Origin: Aptenodytes patagonicus
Taxonomy: Eukaryota > Chordata > Aves > Sphenisciformes > Spheniscidae
Length of the DNA stretch: 64,000 nucleotides
Assembly: GCF_965638725.1 (NCBI RefSeq)
Contig: NC_134970.1
Location: 5,337,001-5,401,000 of the forward strand
Direction of reading: 5' to 3'
A program made the position numbers and the translations under genes. Of the stretch, positions 47,418 to 59,400 are shown piece by piece; the first letter of the stretch is position 1, and every line of letters starts with the position of its first letter. The notes below the pieces were generated by a model. It was not told the origin of the DNA. It ran no database searches and saw only the letters and a list, made by a program, of their open reading frames with translations.

Positions 47418-50400
47418 CTGAAAGAGGGGAAGGTGCTTAGTTTGGGGCGGTTGAAGGCAGAGTACAGATCCAGAGCAGGCTCGGGGCCGACGCGACCAGA
47501 GGCAGCAGCACTCAGTAACTTTCGCTCACCACGCTCGCAGGTCTGAAAGGCTCAGAGACAGCATTAAGATGTGCTCGTGTCTAGATCCGAATCAGTGAAG
47601 CACCTCAGATGCCCCCAAACCCCTTGAGATAAAGGGTGCTACCGTAGTGTTACAGCTGGACAGCAGAAGGCAAACACGAAGGGACTTACCGTGATCAAAG
47701 CTCGAGCCCAGGGAAGAGCTGATATTTCATGTTTGAACCCTCCAACAGCTCAGTTCTCTGTCCTGAGCGCTGAGGCTCAGAAGTTACTTTTAGGCAAAGA
47801 TCCTGAGACTGGATGATCTTGGAGCCAGCTTTGAGGCGACGGTTGACTCTGTCCATGCTGGGCTCCCAACCAGAGCAATTCCCTCCCCTCTACCCCCAGG
47901 GAATTACCCCCAGCCCCAGGGACTTACTTGGAAGTCTTCCTCATCTAGGATCTCCTTCCGCCACTTGATCAAGAAGGCGGCGCAGACGTACAGGTGGAAA
48001 TGTGAGAATCCTTCTGGCTCCGACTGCGGATGGCAAAACTCTGGGTCAGCTCCTGCAGCTCAGCGGGAGCGCGACTTCCCTGGACACAGACGTCCTACCG
48101 GGCCACCCGTCATCCAACTGGCTATAAACGTCCCGGGGCCACACTGCTTTGCTTCCCTCATCTCCCCAGCTGCACGGTGCTGCCAGAAGACCTCCATCCC
48201 CCCCCCATCTACAGGGAATTGGCCCCACAGCGACCAGCCAAGCAGGGAAGGCAGCGGGAGCCTGCGTACCTGGTAGGTGTCCCAGAGGCGGATGGTGCAG
48301 CGAAGAGGCAGCTCCCTCATAAGCAGATTGTTCATCCAGCGAAAGGCAAACTGCAGGTATTCGACCTCGTACTTCCTAAAGTGATTATGTACCTGCTCTG
48401 AAACAGCACATTTCACTTACATACCTGGGGACCACGGTGCCCCAGCTCCCACACGCGCCACTGCCCCCAACACACCAGCTTTCACGCACTTTCAGGCTGA
48501 GACCTCGTTCTCCCAAATGCCTCCGCTCCTCACCCTGCGCTGCCTGGCCAGAAAAACCCTGTCCCCAAGGGGTTTCTGGCTGACCCTACCCTGCCCTGCT
48601 TCCATATGTGTTGTAGGCAAGTGTCTACCCCTGCCCTGAGAGTACTACTTGCAAAGGAGGCCTCCCGCTGTCGTGACAAGAGAGCCTCCAACCTGCTCAG
48701 ATCCCCTTGTCACCTACCATCGATCCGACTGACTAGCTCCTCCAGGGCTTTGACTTTCTTCTGGATCCCCGGCTGTGCAAAGGTGTAGTTATCCTGTGGA
48801 GAGAGGCCATGAGTCAGAAGTAGCAGCTCTAACAACAGCTCGAAATGACCAAAACCAGATCCCCAGCTCCACGGGGAGCCAAGATCACCATGAGCCAAGC
48901 AGACATGGCTCTTGAGCACCAGGATCATCTGCCTGCTGTGAAGTCCCTAGTCAGGACAGCGCCGGCTAGACAGCGGCAGCACCTTATTTCCCCAGGATTT
49001 TACCCACAGATTTAGCCCAGTGAAGTAGCAAAATCTCCCTAATGCTAGGACATGCAGAGTGCTCACCCAAACACAGAGAGATGACTGCACTGTTACCCCA
49101 GCAAAGGCAGAGAAACCTCCGCGGCCCCAGAGGCTCACCTGTATCCCGTCCAGCAGCTTGCTCATGCACCAGAAGCTATCGGCTTCGATGCTCCGTAAAA
49201 CATCCTGCGACAGGTTCGTCACGTCAAAGTTCTCCACGTCCTCCTCTGTAAAACAGAGAGGGAAAAGCATCAGGAGGATGGGGGACACGAGGCTGCTTAC
49301 GGGACATACCGAGGGGCTTTACCAAGCCAAGGCAGGGCAAGAGGCACTACAAGGCTCCCTGCATGACCCGAGTGGCCTGCCTGGCACAGAGCACAGCACC
49401 CATGCACTGACCTACTTCTCCAACCCAGGCGAAGGGCTGAAGGACCCCAGAAGACTCAGCGGCCACGATCCGAACCCAGCCCAGCTCCCCAGGGGACCAC
49501 GGGAGGGATCCCACAGCGCTGCCGCTGTTGTCGTCCCTCTGGGGTGAGGGCTGTGCATGGACAAAGCTCCCGGCATATGGGACCCCTCTTGCTGGAGCGC
49601 ACCCTGCCCTGGGTGACAGCAGGTCTTTGCCAGCTGGCAGCACCACAGGGAGAACTGGGAGAGGTGAATCCCTCACTGCAGCCAGAAACCAGGGAAGCAA
49701 ACGCTGCCCTTGGCCTGGGGCAGCACAAGGGAGCTCAGTTCCCACTCCCAGTTGAATTAATCAGCATCATCCCAGGACTGAAGCACAACAGAAGCACCCA
49801 AGAAGTTGCTGCCAACTCTGAGGACCCATGAGGAAGAACTGCCAAAGCCTCAGAAACCTCTACAGGAGAGCAGGACTCTCGCGCACGATTGCAAGGACCA
49901 AAAACCACACAAACATCTTCCTGGAGAGCAAAAGACTCCAAGTTAAATCCAGCATGGAGCCTGACAGGGGGGCCACGCGGCAGAGAGACTGCTCAGCTTC
50001 ACAGAGCCTCTCCTCCTCCTTGAGTCCTGCTGACAGGCGAGATGCAGCAAACAGAAGCAGCCCCATGCACAGAAGAGCCTTGCTGCCGGGGAAGCAGAGA
50101 TTTGTGCAAGCTTGTTTTTCAAACCCAGTGAACTGGGGGTCTGAGAGCACAAGGGTTAGTGGCAGCTCTGTCCCCAAAGGGTACTCGCAGAGTGCAAAAG
50201 GCTGCCCTTGCTTTTAAATAGGCTTATGAACCCCCAGGAAGGGCAAGGGAGAGACCAGACACGCCTTGAGGGTGGGACGGCGGTGATGCTGGCTGAGATT
50301 GGAGCAGAGTTCACCTGCTCCAGGCCAGGCTCACCTTAACCTGGAGGCTGTAGAGGGCAACAGGCATGGGAAGGCAGTGGAAGCTATGGAGGAGACAATC

Positions 50401-53400
50401 AGGAGACACAGGTCTGGCCCTCCTGGCTTGGTCGACCCAGCAGCTCCCTCCCTTTCCTCCTCGGGAGGAGAGCGCCCGTCATGCTGCTAAATCAGATCAA
50501 CAGATGCCAGGGCTGAACTGGCCCATTTCCAAACCCAGAGGCTCAGAAATCCTAACAAGCATCTTTGATCTTCCTTGGAAAAGAGCAAGAGAGGGAGAGG
50601 ACGGGGCTCGAGGCTGGAGCTGGGCCACCCTCTCAGCTCAGATACGCCGCAGGGCAGCTGTCGCAGGCCGGCAGCGCTGTGAAAACCGAAGCTCACAGAT
50701 CCTGCCCGCAGGAGGATGGGAAGTGCAGAGCCAGTGACTCCAACACTGCTCCCACCTCTGCTCCTCCTCTGTGGCAGAACTCGGCTCCGGAGCAAACTGC
50801 CGCCGGGAGCTTTAGTGACAAGCAAGGGCTTAACCCTGCATTAATCTGCCAATCTTGCACTGCAGAAAGAGCAGCAAAGCTGTTTTCCTGCTGCAGGTCA
50901 TCATCCAAAACTACCACTCTTCTGCTGGCTTCTCTGCAGCCACTCTCAAATGTTCCAGGTAATGAGAAAGGCAGGCAAAATCTGTTTAATACCCATCTCC
51001 TTCCCTAGATAACTTCCCCCACAGAGGAAGGAGGATGGGCAGGCAAAGGAGCGGGACAGGGCCACATGCGCGCGACCAGGACTGGTGGGAGAGGCAGGTT
51101 CAGCCACGCAGGAACGAGCCTCGTGCAGAAGACCTCCCGGTGCAGCTCCAGGCACGAGGACTGTGATGGAGAAGGGGATGTGGTGACCCAACCCTGCTGC
51201 TTGCACCGGTATGGGGACAAGAGCAGCAACCCTGCTGCCACCCTGGTGTCAAAGCAAAACAGTGGTAGGAGATCCCCAGCACGAGCCAACACACACGGCA
51301 AGGAGCTTTGGAAAAAAAAAAAACAACCCAGGTCTCTGGAGTGTGTGGCTCAGCACGAACGTCTGCTCAGCGGCATCATTAAAGAGGCCCCGTGGAAAGG
51401 AGTGAGATATTCAACACGTGGCTCTGACAGGGACTGAAAGAGAGGCAGTGGCACGGTGACAGCTGCCTGCAGCTGGGCTGAAGGCAGCCGGGACACCGCT
51501 GCCAGTGTCACAGGGTGCCCAAGGGCAGCTGAGCACTGGGGAAAGCAAAGCTCCTGTGAGTGACGTTTCGAGAGGACTCAAGGGCTGACAGGGGAGAAGG
51601 GACATCACAGCCCCACTCGAACCCCCTGCTTCAAATGTCAGGCAGGGCATAGCTTGCAGCAGATTAGAGGAGCCAGGGCTCCAGCCTCCCACATCCCTGC
51701 TTTCCGTAGGGGAGCTTTAATGACTCCCCATATTCTGGCAGCCGGGGCTCAGTGCAGGACTAGACGCCTAGAGAACAGTTAAACCCAGTCTCAGCTCACA
51801 GCTCTGCACAGCAGTGGGCACGTCTGCACCGCGGGCAGTGACAGGTCCAGGGCAAAACTGGAGTTCAGGACAAGGCTGATGTTACAGCCTGAGCTGGGTC
51901 AGTCGCAGTGTGACTAGTAATACCCAGGTACAAGGCTCCCCTTCCCTTCATCCAAGCTCCACTTCTGCTCCTGCTTACAGGGAAAGAGAGTCTTAATTTA
52001 ACCATGATTAGTATTTAGTAAAAAAGCCAGTTAGGAGCGAGCAAGATCAATACTTTCCATGGCACTAATCCCCTCCACAGACTTGGTGAAATGCCAAACA
52101 GGTCCCAAAGCTGGGACGATCCCTTAAGCAAGGCCTTGAATTGGGGATGGAAGTGGTCTCCCATGTCGAGATGGGCAGACAGCACTGGGAGAGGGTGCAG
52201 GGGCCAGCACTGACACTACCTGTGGATGCTGAACTCATTTCTGAGCTCTGCCACTGCCATTTTAAACGCAAACAAAAGCCATGAGAGCTGGGAGTGTCTC
52301 CGTGCAGCAGGAGGGGCTGCGGGACCTGGGCTGGGAGGCAGTTTTAGCAGGACTGACAGCTCAGCGTCCCTGTGCTTGCTGGGCCCTCTCCGGGGCCCCT
52401 TCTGGAAAAAGGGGCATGCTGTTTCCTCTGGCAGGTGTCATCTCTTGCCCCAATTCCTCGGATGCCAGACTGCCTCCCTCCATCCTCACCGCTCAAGCTC
52501 TGCCTCCCCAGCGGCACTGGCAGCCTGTGCCCATCCCATACGGAGGGCAGCAACAGCAGGCTCAGCTGCTCCTGCAGCCTCAACACCTCCCTCAAGCTCT
52601 TCCTCACGGTGGCACCAGCTGAAAACAAGCAGTGCTCAGCAATCTGCGACAGAAGCCATCGATCAGCCGGGAGGAGGAATAGCTCCAGCTATGGAGCTGG
52701 CAGTGGCAGGAGCCCAAAGAGCCCACGCTTGCTGCCAAGTAGCCGAGGCAGCCGTGTTCATGCAGGAGGCAGGCAGAGAATCACAGGAGAAGGCGAGCCA
52801 GCTTGCCACGCTGGGGGAAAGGGGAAAACACAGCAAAAAACTCAGATGGGATAGAAAATCTATCCCATCTGCCAAGGGCTCACAGCAGTCTGCACAGCAC
52901 CTGGAGGGAGCACGAGGAGTTTTGCGTCCAGACTGAGTACAAGTACAGGAAAAGCAACGGGTCCCGACCAGTGCTGGAGAAGGGGGCAGGGGAATTCAGA
53001 CACAGGGAGTGGAAGCTCTGGGGAAGAGCTGCTTCTCCCTGCCTCAGCCTAGGTGGTATTTTCTGAAGCTGGTCAAAGGGGTACACACACTGGATTCAAG
53101 GCAATGCTCGGAAAGAAGAGGGAAGCAATATCCCTTTCAGTCAGGCCAGGGAGATGCAAGTTAATAACGGGGTCATCCAGTTCCCTAAGCATCCAAAAGA
53201 AATAGCTTCCTGCAAATGTTTTTCACTCACTGATCTGTTTCCCTCCTTCAGGACCTGGACAGGCATACACCCTTCCTCCCCACACCTTCTACAGCGAGGA
53301 TGGCAAGCCACCAAGTCAAAAGGCACAGCAGCATGGCCATGCTCCCAAATCCAGCCAAACTGCTCTAACTACTACCCCGAAAAAGCTGTGTTTAATCCCT

Positions 53401-56400
53401 CTGCACACAAAGGCCTGGGAGTTTGCTGGGTTACTGCTGACTGTTGGTTCGTTGCTCCTGTCAACTTCAATGAAAGGAAGCTGCCAAATTTTTCCCTGAA
53501 TGTGTTTGATAAGCTACAGACCATCCCCTACCCAAACCACCCACCTTTTCCCCATAGACACGCTCTAGCCCTTGGTGGGAAGCCAGTCAAGCCCTCTGAA
53601 GGATGTTTTAAGCCTTGGTCTAGTAACTGATATATAATAGAGACAACATCAGTAACGTGTCTACATTAATCAGCTGATGAGCACGAAGGAGATTTTAATT
53701 TATCTGTGGAAAAGTTGATTTGTTGTCTGAGAATTGAATGCCTGCCCAAAGCATGGGATGATGGGTTAGAAGCCTACAGTGAACTTGGAGATGGGGACCA
53801 GCCTGTTATCAGGGGTGAGACTGCGATGCCAAAAGCCACTAAATTGAACAGAAGACGACCAGGGTGTCAGCCTGACCTTGTGCTGAACAGCTAACCAAAG
53901 TCAACAGCTTGTGAACTCCCCCCTCTGCCTGTCAGCTCTGAATCACACACGCACACCATGGTCCCCGGAGAGCTGCGATGGTCCTGCTGAGTCAGCTGCT
54001 GCGGGAGGCAGCCCTTCAAAGGCTCTAACACAAATATCCCAGGGAAGGCAGTGGGCAGCTAAGCAGAGGAGCCAGCTGGCAGCACAGTGGGTATCTTCTA
54101 GCATCTTGCAATCAACAAAACACCCGCTCTGAAAGGAGAGTAGGGGCAGCAAACCCAAGAGGTTTGAGGATGGAGCCAGTGCTGGTACCAACTTCCCAGA
54201 GCCAGCTTTCAAGGAAAGGCAAGGGAAACTTTTCCAGGCCAGTTGTACACACCTTTGAACGTGGAAATACCCTCACATGACACACAGGTGTATGAGCCCT
54301 CAGTGGCTCTGTGGGCAGGGGCTGCCTGAGCCGTACAGATTGTCCCCTTTCCCAAGGAGGATACAGCTTGAGGAATACAAGCAGAATTTCCTTTGAACAA
54401 GAGACTTCCCACAGAAAGGCGAGTTGTCCCTTGGCACGTGCTGCCCAAGGATTACCAAACTGTGCAAGGCCTCTTTTGGCTCTCCTGCTGCAAGGACTCA
54501 GATGCAGCACAGACTTGGCTGATCCGGGGATCCTGAGAATTAGTGATCCAACATGGAGAGCCTCCAGCCCTGCCCAGCACCAGCTCTTCAGGGGCCTGTC
54601 AGCAAAGGCAGCTGTAGAGAACAGCCAGTGCTCCAAACCAGCGACCTAAATCCTGCTGCAAAAGGGGTTACGTGACACTGAACGCTGCCAGTTCTTTCCC
54701 ACGTACGTTCAAGGCAATTACTGATCTCGTCCTTAAACTCTGACGGCTACACAGCCAGACCAGGGAGCAGGTAGCCACCAAGACAGCTTGTGACCTGAAG
54801 GCTGGCTTTGAATCCCAGGCTCTGGGGACAGAAGGGGATGCATGATGTTGCTTGGCCAAATTCAACTCAACGGGTCTCATGCAAAGGGTTTTTTTCCCCT
54901 CCAACACAAGTTTCAGAGATAGCTGGAAACAGGAAGGCCACGTTCAGAGAGGAAGCTTCAGTCAGGGGTGAAAACAGCCCTGGAAGGTGGCGAGAAGCAT
55001 GACCCCAGCAAGAGATGGACAGGTCTGATGCAGCATGAACTCTGCATCCACATGCAGAGCAGAGAGAGTTGAGCCCCGACATCGAACACAGTACAGGACT
55101 GCAAGAAGTCACACCAGGTACCCGCAGGCAGCTCTGATGCTTCAGACCGGCTCTCTTCTTGCACAGATAACTCACTGTGTACAGCTCTGCTTCTAACCCA
55201 ATAAATCAATCCTGAGCAACCAGCCTCTGCCAAGACTAAATGCCACCAATGCTGTTCGAGCAATAAGGCACAGGAGAAGCCACTCAAAGGGAACCTGCTC
55301 AGACCCGACAGGCTCTTGACCTCCCAGGAAAGGGAATTCACTCCAGCCGGTAGCAGAGCCACATTTTGTGCCTTCTCCTTCAGGCTGTGAGGGGCAACAG
55401 CACTTCCTAGGGATCAATCCTGACCACACCAGCTACCACAGTGGAAACCGAGGTAGCTTACCTCTTCACAATGTCCCCAGAAGAGGCAGAGCAATACTAG
55501 TTTACAAAGCCTTAGTTAGATAGTGGAAGGCTTCCACTGACTTCAACAAGCTTTGGATCAGACCTTAGAGAAATGCTGTTGAACAAATATTCTTATCACT
55601 AATACAGTCTTATGAATTCCTTTTTCCTTCTATTTACAGTGAAAACTAAGAGTCTTTAGGCATAGGGATTACCGCATCCCAGCATTAATGTCGACCCCAA
55701 AACACAGCTAGAGCTGGACAAAAGAATAAAAATGCTATGGGTGGAAATGACTTGATCGCTGGCTAAAAGCAACAAGAAAGCCAAAAGCAGCAGGGAGAAG
55801 TCAACTTGTTTTCTGAAACTCTCAGCCTGAGAAACACACCTGTACTAGCAGCACCGGACAGGAATCTTTATTTAAATAGTTTATTTTACATTCTCAGCAG
55901 GGTCTCTTTATACTTCACTCATTGCTCCTAGAGCAAGAACTAGCTCCAAGCCCAAGCTTTGAGAGCAAGACCCTCCCCCTCTCCCAACTCCGTGTATCAG
56001 GGCTTTGCCTAAACTCCCTTGGCGCCTAAAAGACCCCACTCTCCTCCAAGCTGTAAGGATGTTAAGTACATTCAAATGCAAATCCACCCTTAGCACTTCA
56101 ACTTCCGTGGAGCTCAGCAAAGTTATGAAACTGAAGTCAGTTCAACCAGGCAGCAAAGATACAGTAAGAGGTCAAGATGCATCTCCAGCCTGGCACAGGC
56201 GCTGAAGGAAGAACACATCATCCCCTCCAGCAAGGCAAGCTTTTCTGATGCCGGCACTTCACACCATTTCAAACACCGAGGTCGAGAGGCAGCACCGTGC
56301 TTCAAGCAGCAAATGTCACTTACCAACATACTCAGAGAGGAACACAACAAAGAACGGAGTGACCAGGTCATTGATTCCCTGTACATAGCCGCTTGCTGGG

Positions 56401-59400
56401 TGTCGAATGGCCCAGATAAACAGGATTCTTTCAAAGATCTAGGGAAGAATGAGGGAAAGCAGGTACCTGCATTAGCCGTGCACAAAGGAAAGGCAGAAAA
56501 GCGTAACTGTTAAGCTCAGGGAGCAGAGATCATGCGCTGACAGGCTTTTCTGCAGCAATACGGGTAAGATAAGAAGCATACAAGTCCTAGAGAGACTCGT
56601 GTATGATCCACAGATCCCACACACAGGCCAGCCCACACTCACAGAATAAGGCAGCCCAGGCTCCTCATCAAAGCCTCCGCTTGAAGAAATGCGGACCCAA
56701 CTTTTCAAGATCCAGGTGGCTTAAGACCCTTCCACCCAAGGGCAGGGCTGCCTATTAGCAGAGCAGCATGCCTCGCTGAACATCACATGGAAATCTAAGG
56801 CTGTTACGTGTTATCAGCACAGTACTCCCAGGAAAACATCACAGATCAGGACAGCTCCCAACAGAGCAGCCTCCCCCCAACAACCAATGTGTTATTTCCA
56901 GACTGTCCCAGCCCCAGGACACCATGCTCTGACATACCACATACACACGCTGAGCTTGTTTCCAAAGAGGACAGATGCCCACACCTCCTGGCCACCTCTC
57001 AAACCCATCCCTGCCTGGGTTTCCTCACATACTGCTTCGCACAAAAGAGGTTTTGTAGCAAAACAGAACTGATCTCCTGTTCTGGTTCAAATGCCTTGAA
57101 TTTGTCTCAAAACAAAAGCGTCAGGTCTTTTACCAACTCTTGGCTACATCTCACCACAAAAGAGCTGATCTCATAACCCCTGAGCTCCAAGTCTGATGTC
57201 CTTCAGAAACGCAGGACAAGACCAAACAGTTTCGGCAGGTATTTCCATCGGGAGCTGTCAGCCAGGGAAGTTTCCCCGCAAAGCTAACTCACTAGCAGCA
57301 GTGCTGGTCTAACTCCACACACACGCCTCATGCCAAACGTGGGGCAGGAGCTTCACCCCCCCCCCTTACCTCCTGGACCAGCGGTTGCTGGAAGAGGGGG
57401 ATGAGTGGATTGGTCCTTGGAATGTCGATGTGGATCTGGAAGAGAGGGTGGGTTACACACACCAGCCATGCTTTCCGGGGGCACAGTAACTCATCGCAGG
57501 CTGACAGAGGGGAATCCACCCCTCAGTGTCCCCCCAAGCGAGAGCTGCACTTGCTGACAAGCACAGCGAGGGCTACAGATGACAGCTGCACTGAGAAAAT
57601 CATCTACAGTTTTATCTCCGGTCTCCTCTGCTCAGGTCTGGGCAGGTGGCCAGAGCTGGGAAAGAGTTGGGGTCTGAAATATAGTTATTAGATCAGTTTA
57701 AGGAAGGCTTAAACTAATACCCGTAAGAAGATGGACAGAAACATGGTGCCCTGTCCCCAAGGAGAAGACTCCTAGTAGTTATAGCTAGAGGAAGTGCTAG
57801 CACAACCCCAGCTGCAAGAGGGAGGAAAGGGATATACCAAGGCAGAAAGCCAGGCAACAGGCAGAGGGCTCGTACCTGTCGGTAGGTGTCTTGATGGTGT
57901 TCCTCATTCCGGGAATCGTAATACTGCTGGATGAAGCCAAAGTACTCCTCACGCTTACGCTGCAAAGTCAGCTTTCGCCGCTCCATGTTTGCGGGGAGAT
58001 AACCCTGCAGCAGGAAAACCCGTGTCAGGGCAGATCCGCTTCCTTCACTGCAAACCATCCCCTGAAATCCTGCCTGAAGGCAGCTTGTGCATCTGGAAGC
58101 ATCAGGCACAGAGACTTGGGAGCTGGGGAAAGAGGTTTCATGGGGTTTGGCTTTCCCAGCCTCTGATGCCTTTTCTGACCTTGGGGCAACCCAACTTCAG
58201 GGGATTCAGTTTCCCAAAAAAGAGCAAACCACATATTCCCAGCGCCTGTCTGGGCTTTGTGCTCAAAAAGGATGTAGCAATTACACTCCCCGAGAGAAAA
58301 AAAACCCTACAGCTCACCTGTAGGCCGGGCACAGATACAACATGAGCAAACCTGGTTACGGGACACACGAAGGTCTAGGAGCGCATGTCCCTGGCTTGGC
58401 GCATTCCCCCCAAGCTCCTGTGTCACAGCTCCAAGTACTCACTGAGAGGAGACGCCACGTCACGGGCCGGACCTCTCTGGGCACACCAGGCCAGCTGCAT
58501 TTCCTCAGCTCATCTGCAAACGGACAGTGGTGGCAATGGATTAGATCCTAGGCACGTCCAGGCACCACTACACCTAGAAGGAGAGGAAAGCCCAGTCTGC
58601 TCCTGCAGGCTCTGGAGATACTGAGCCTCCAGGAAGGCTCCGCATTTGCAATGACTGGGGATGCGGGTCTGCGGCAAGGGGAGTAGAGACGTTTTCAGTT
58701 CAGCCTGGGCACAGGACTCGTGGCTGCGGGGGCTCCAATTCTCTGGAGCCTCAGTTCTCATGCAGAGCCCAACAGCCCCCAGCGATCACAACCATCATTT
58801 GCGAGATGGAGAAAGGCTGGAAATGGACAGGCAGCTGGTGGAGGACATAACCATCTGCCAACAAAGCAGTTTGTGCAACTATCCCACTTGGAGCAACTGC
58901 AGGTAGTCATTTTATCTGCCCTGGAGCAGACCTGATTGCAACCTGAAGCAGGCAGCAGGCCCCCTCTGCCTTCCCCTTCCCACCCGCAGGCACCCCCATT
59001 TTGCCACACTCACCCAGGTCTGTGTTGTGGCTGGAAAGGAGCTGCCGAAACTTCTCCAGGCGGGTTTTCTCCCTCACCGTCATGGGGGGAGCACCTGAAG
59101 CATTTTGGTCAGAGATTCTGGCGACGAGTGGAATGACGGGCCGAAGGGGAAGGGACTGCTGCTTCTGAAGGGGGGTCCGCACACAGGCCTCCTCTGCAAG
59201 GAGCAGATGCTGCAGTGAGGCAGGGAAGGAGACTGCACCTCTCCAACCCTACCTCGCTCCTCTGGCCACTGTCAGAGACCTGCCACTGCAGATTTCACCC
59301 TTCTCTTCCCCAGCCCCAGCAAACAGAGCATCGCTGGCCCACTCCAAGGGATCAGCTGGTTCACAGGCATCTGTCGTGGCTCTTCCATCACCTCCCCCTG

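Noticed and set aside
47681-47720. Perfect minus-strand splice donor (ATCACG|GTAAGTCCC) in the last TBC1D22B intron, 15 bases identical to the TAFA5-like exon 3 donor
   Set aside because: The surrounding sequence has no coding similarity to either gene, and TBC1D22B is complete without it. A 15-base match in 64 kb of pairwise comparisons can arise by chance.
52226-52936. 236-residue plus-strand open frame in TBC1D22B intron 8
   Set aside because: Ser/Ala-rich with no domain, opposite strand to the gene, no flanking splice pattern; treated as chance.
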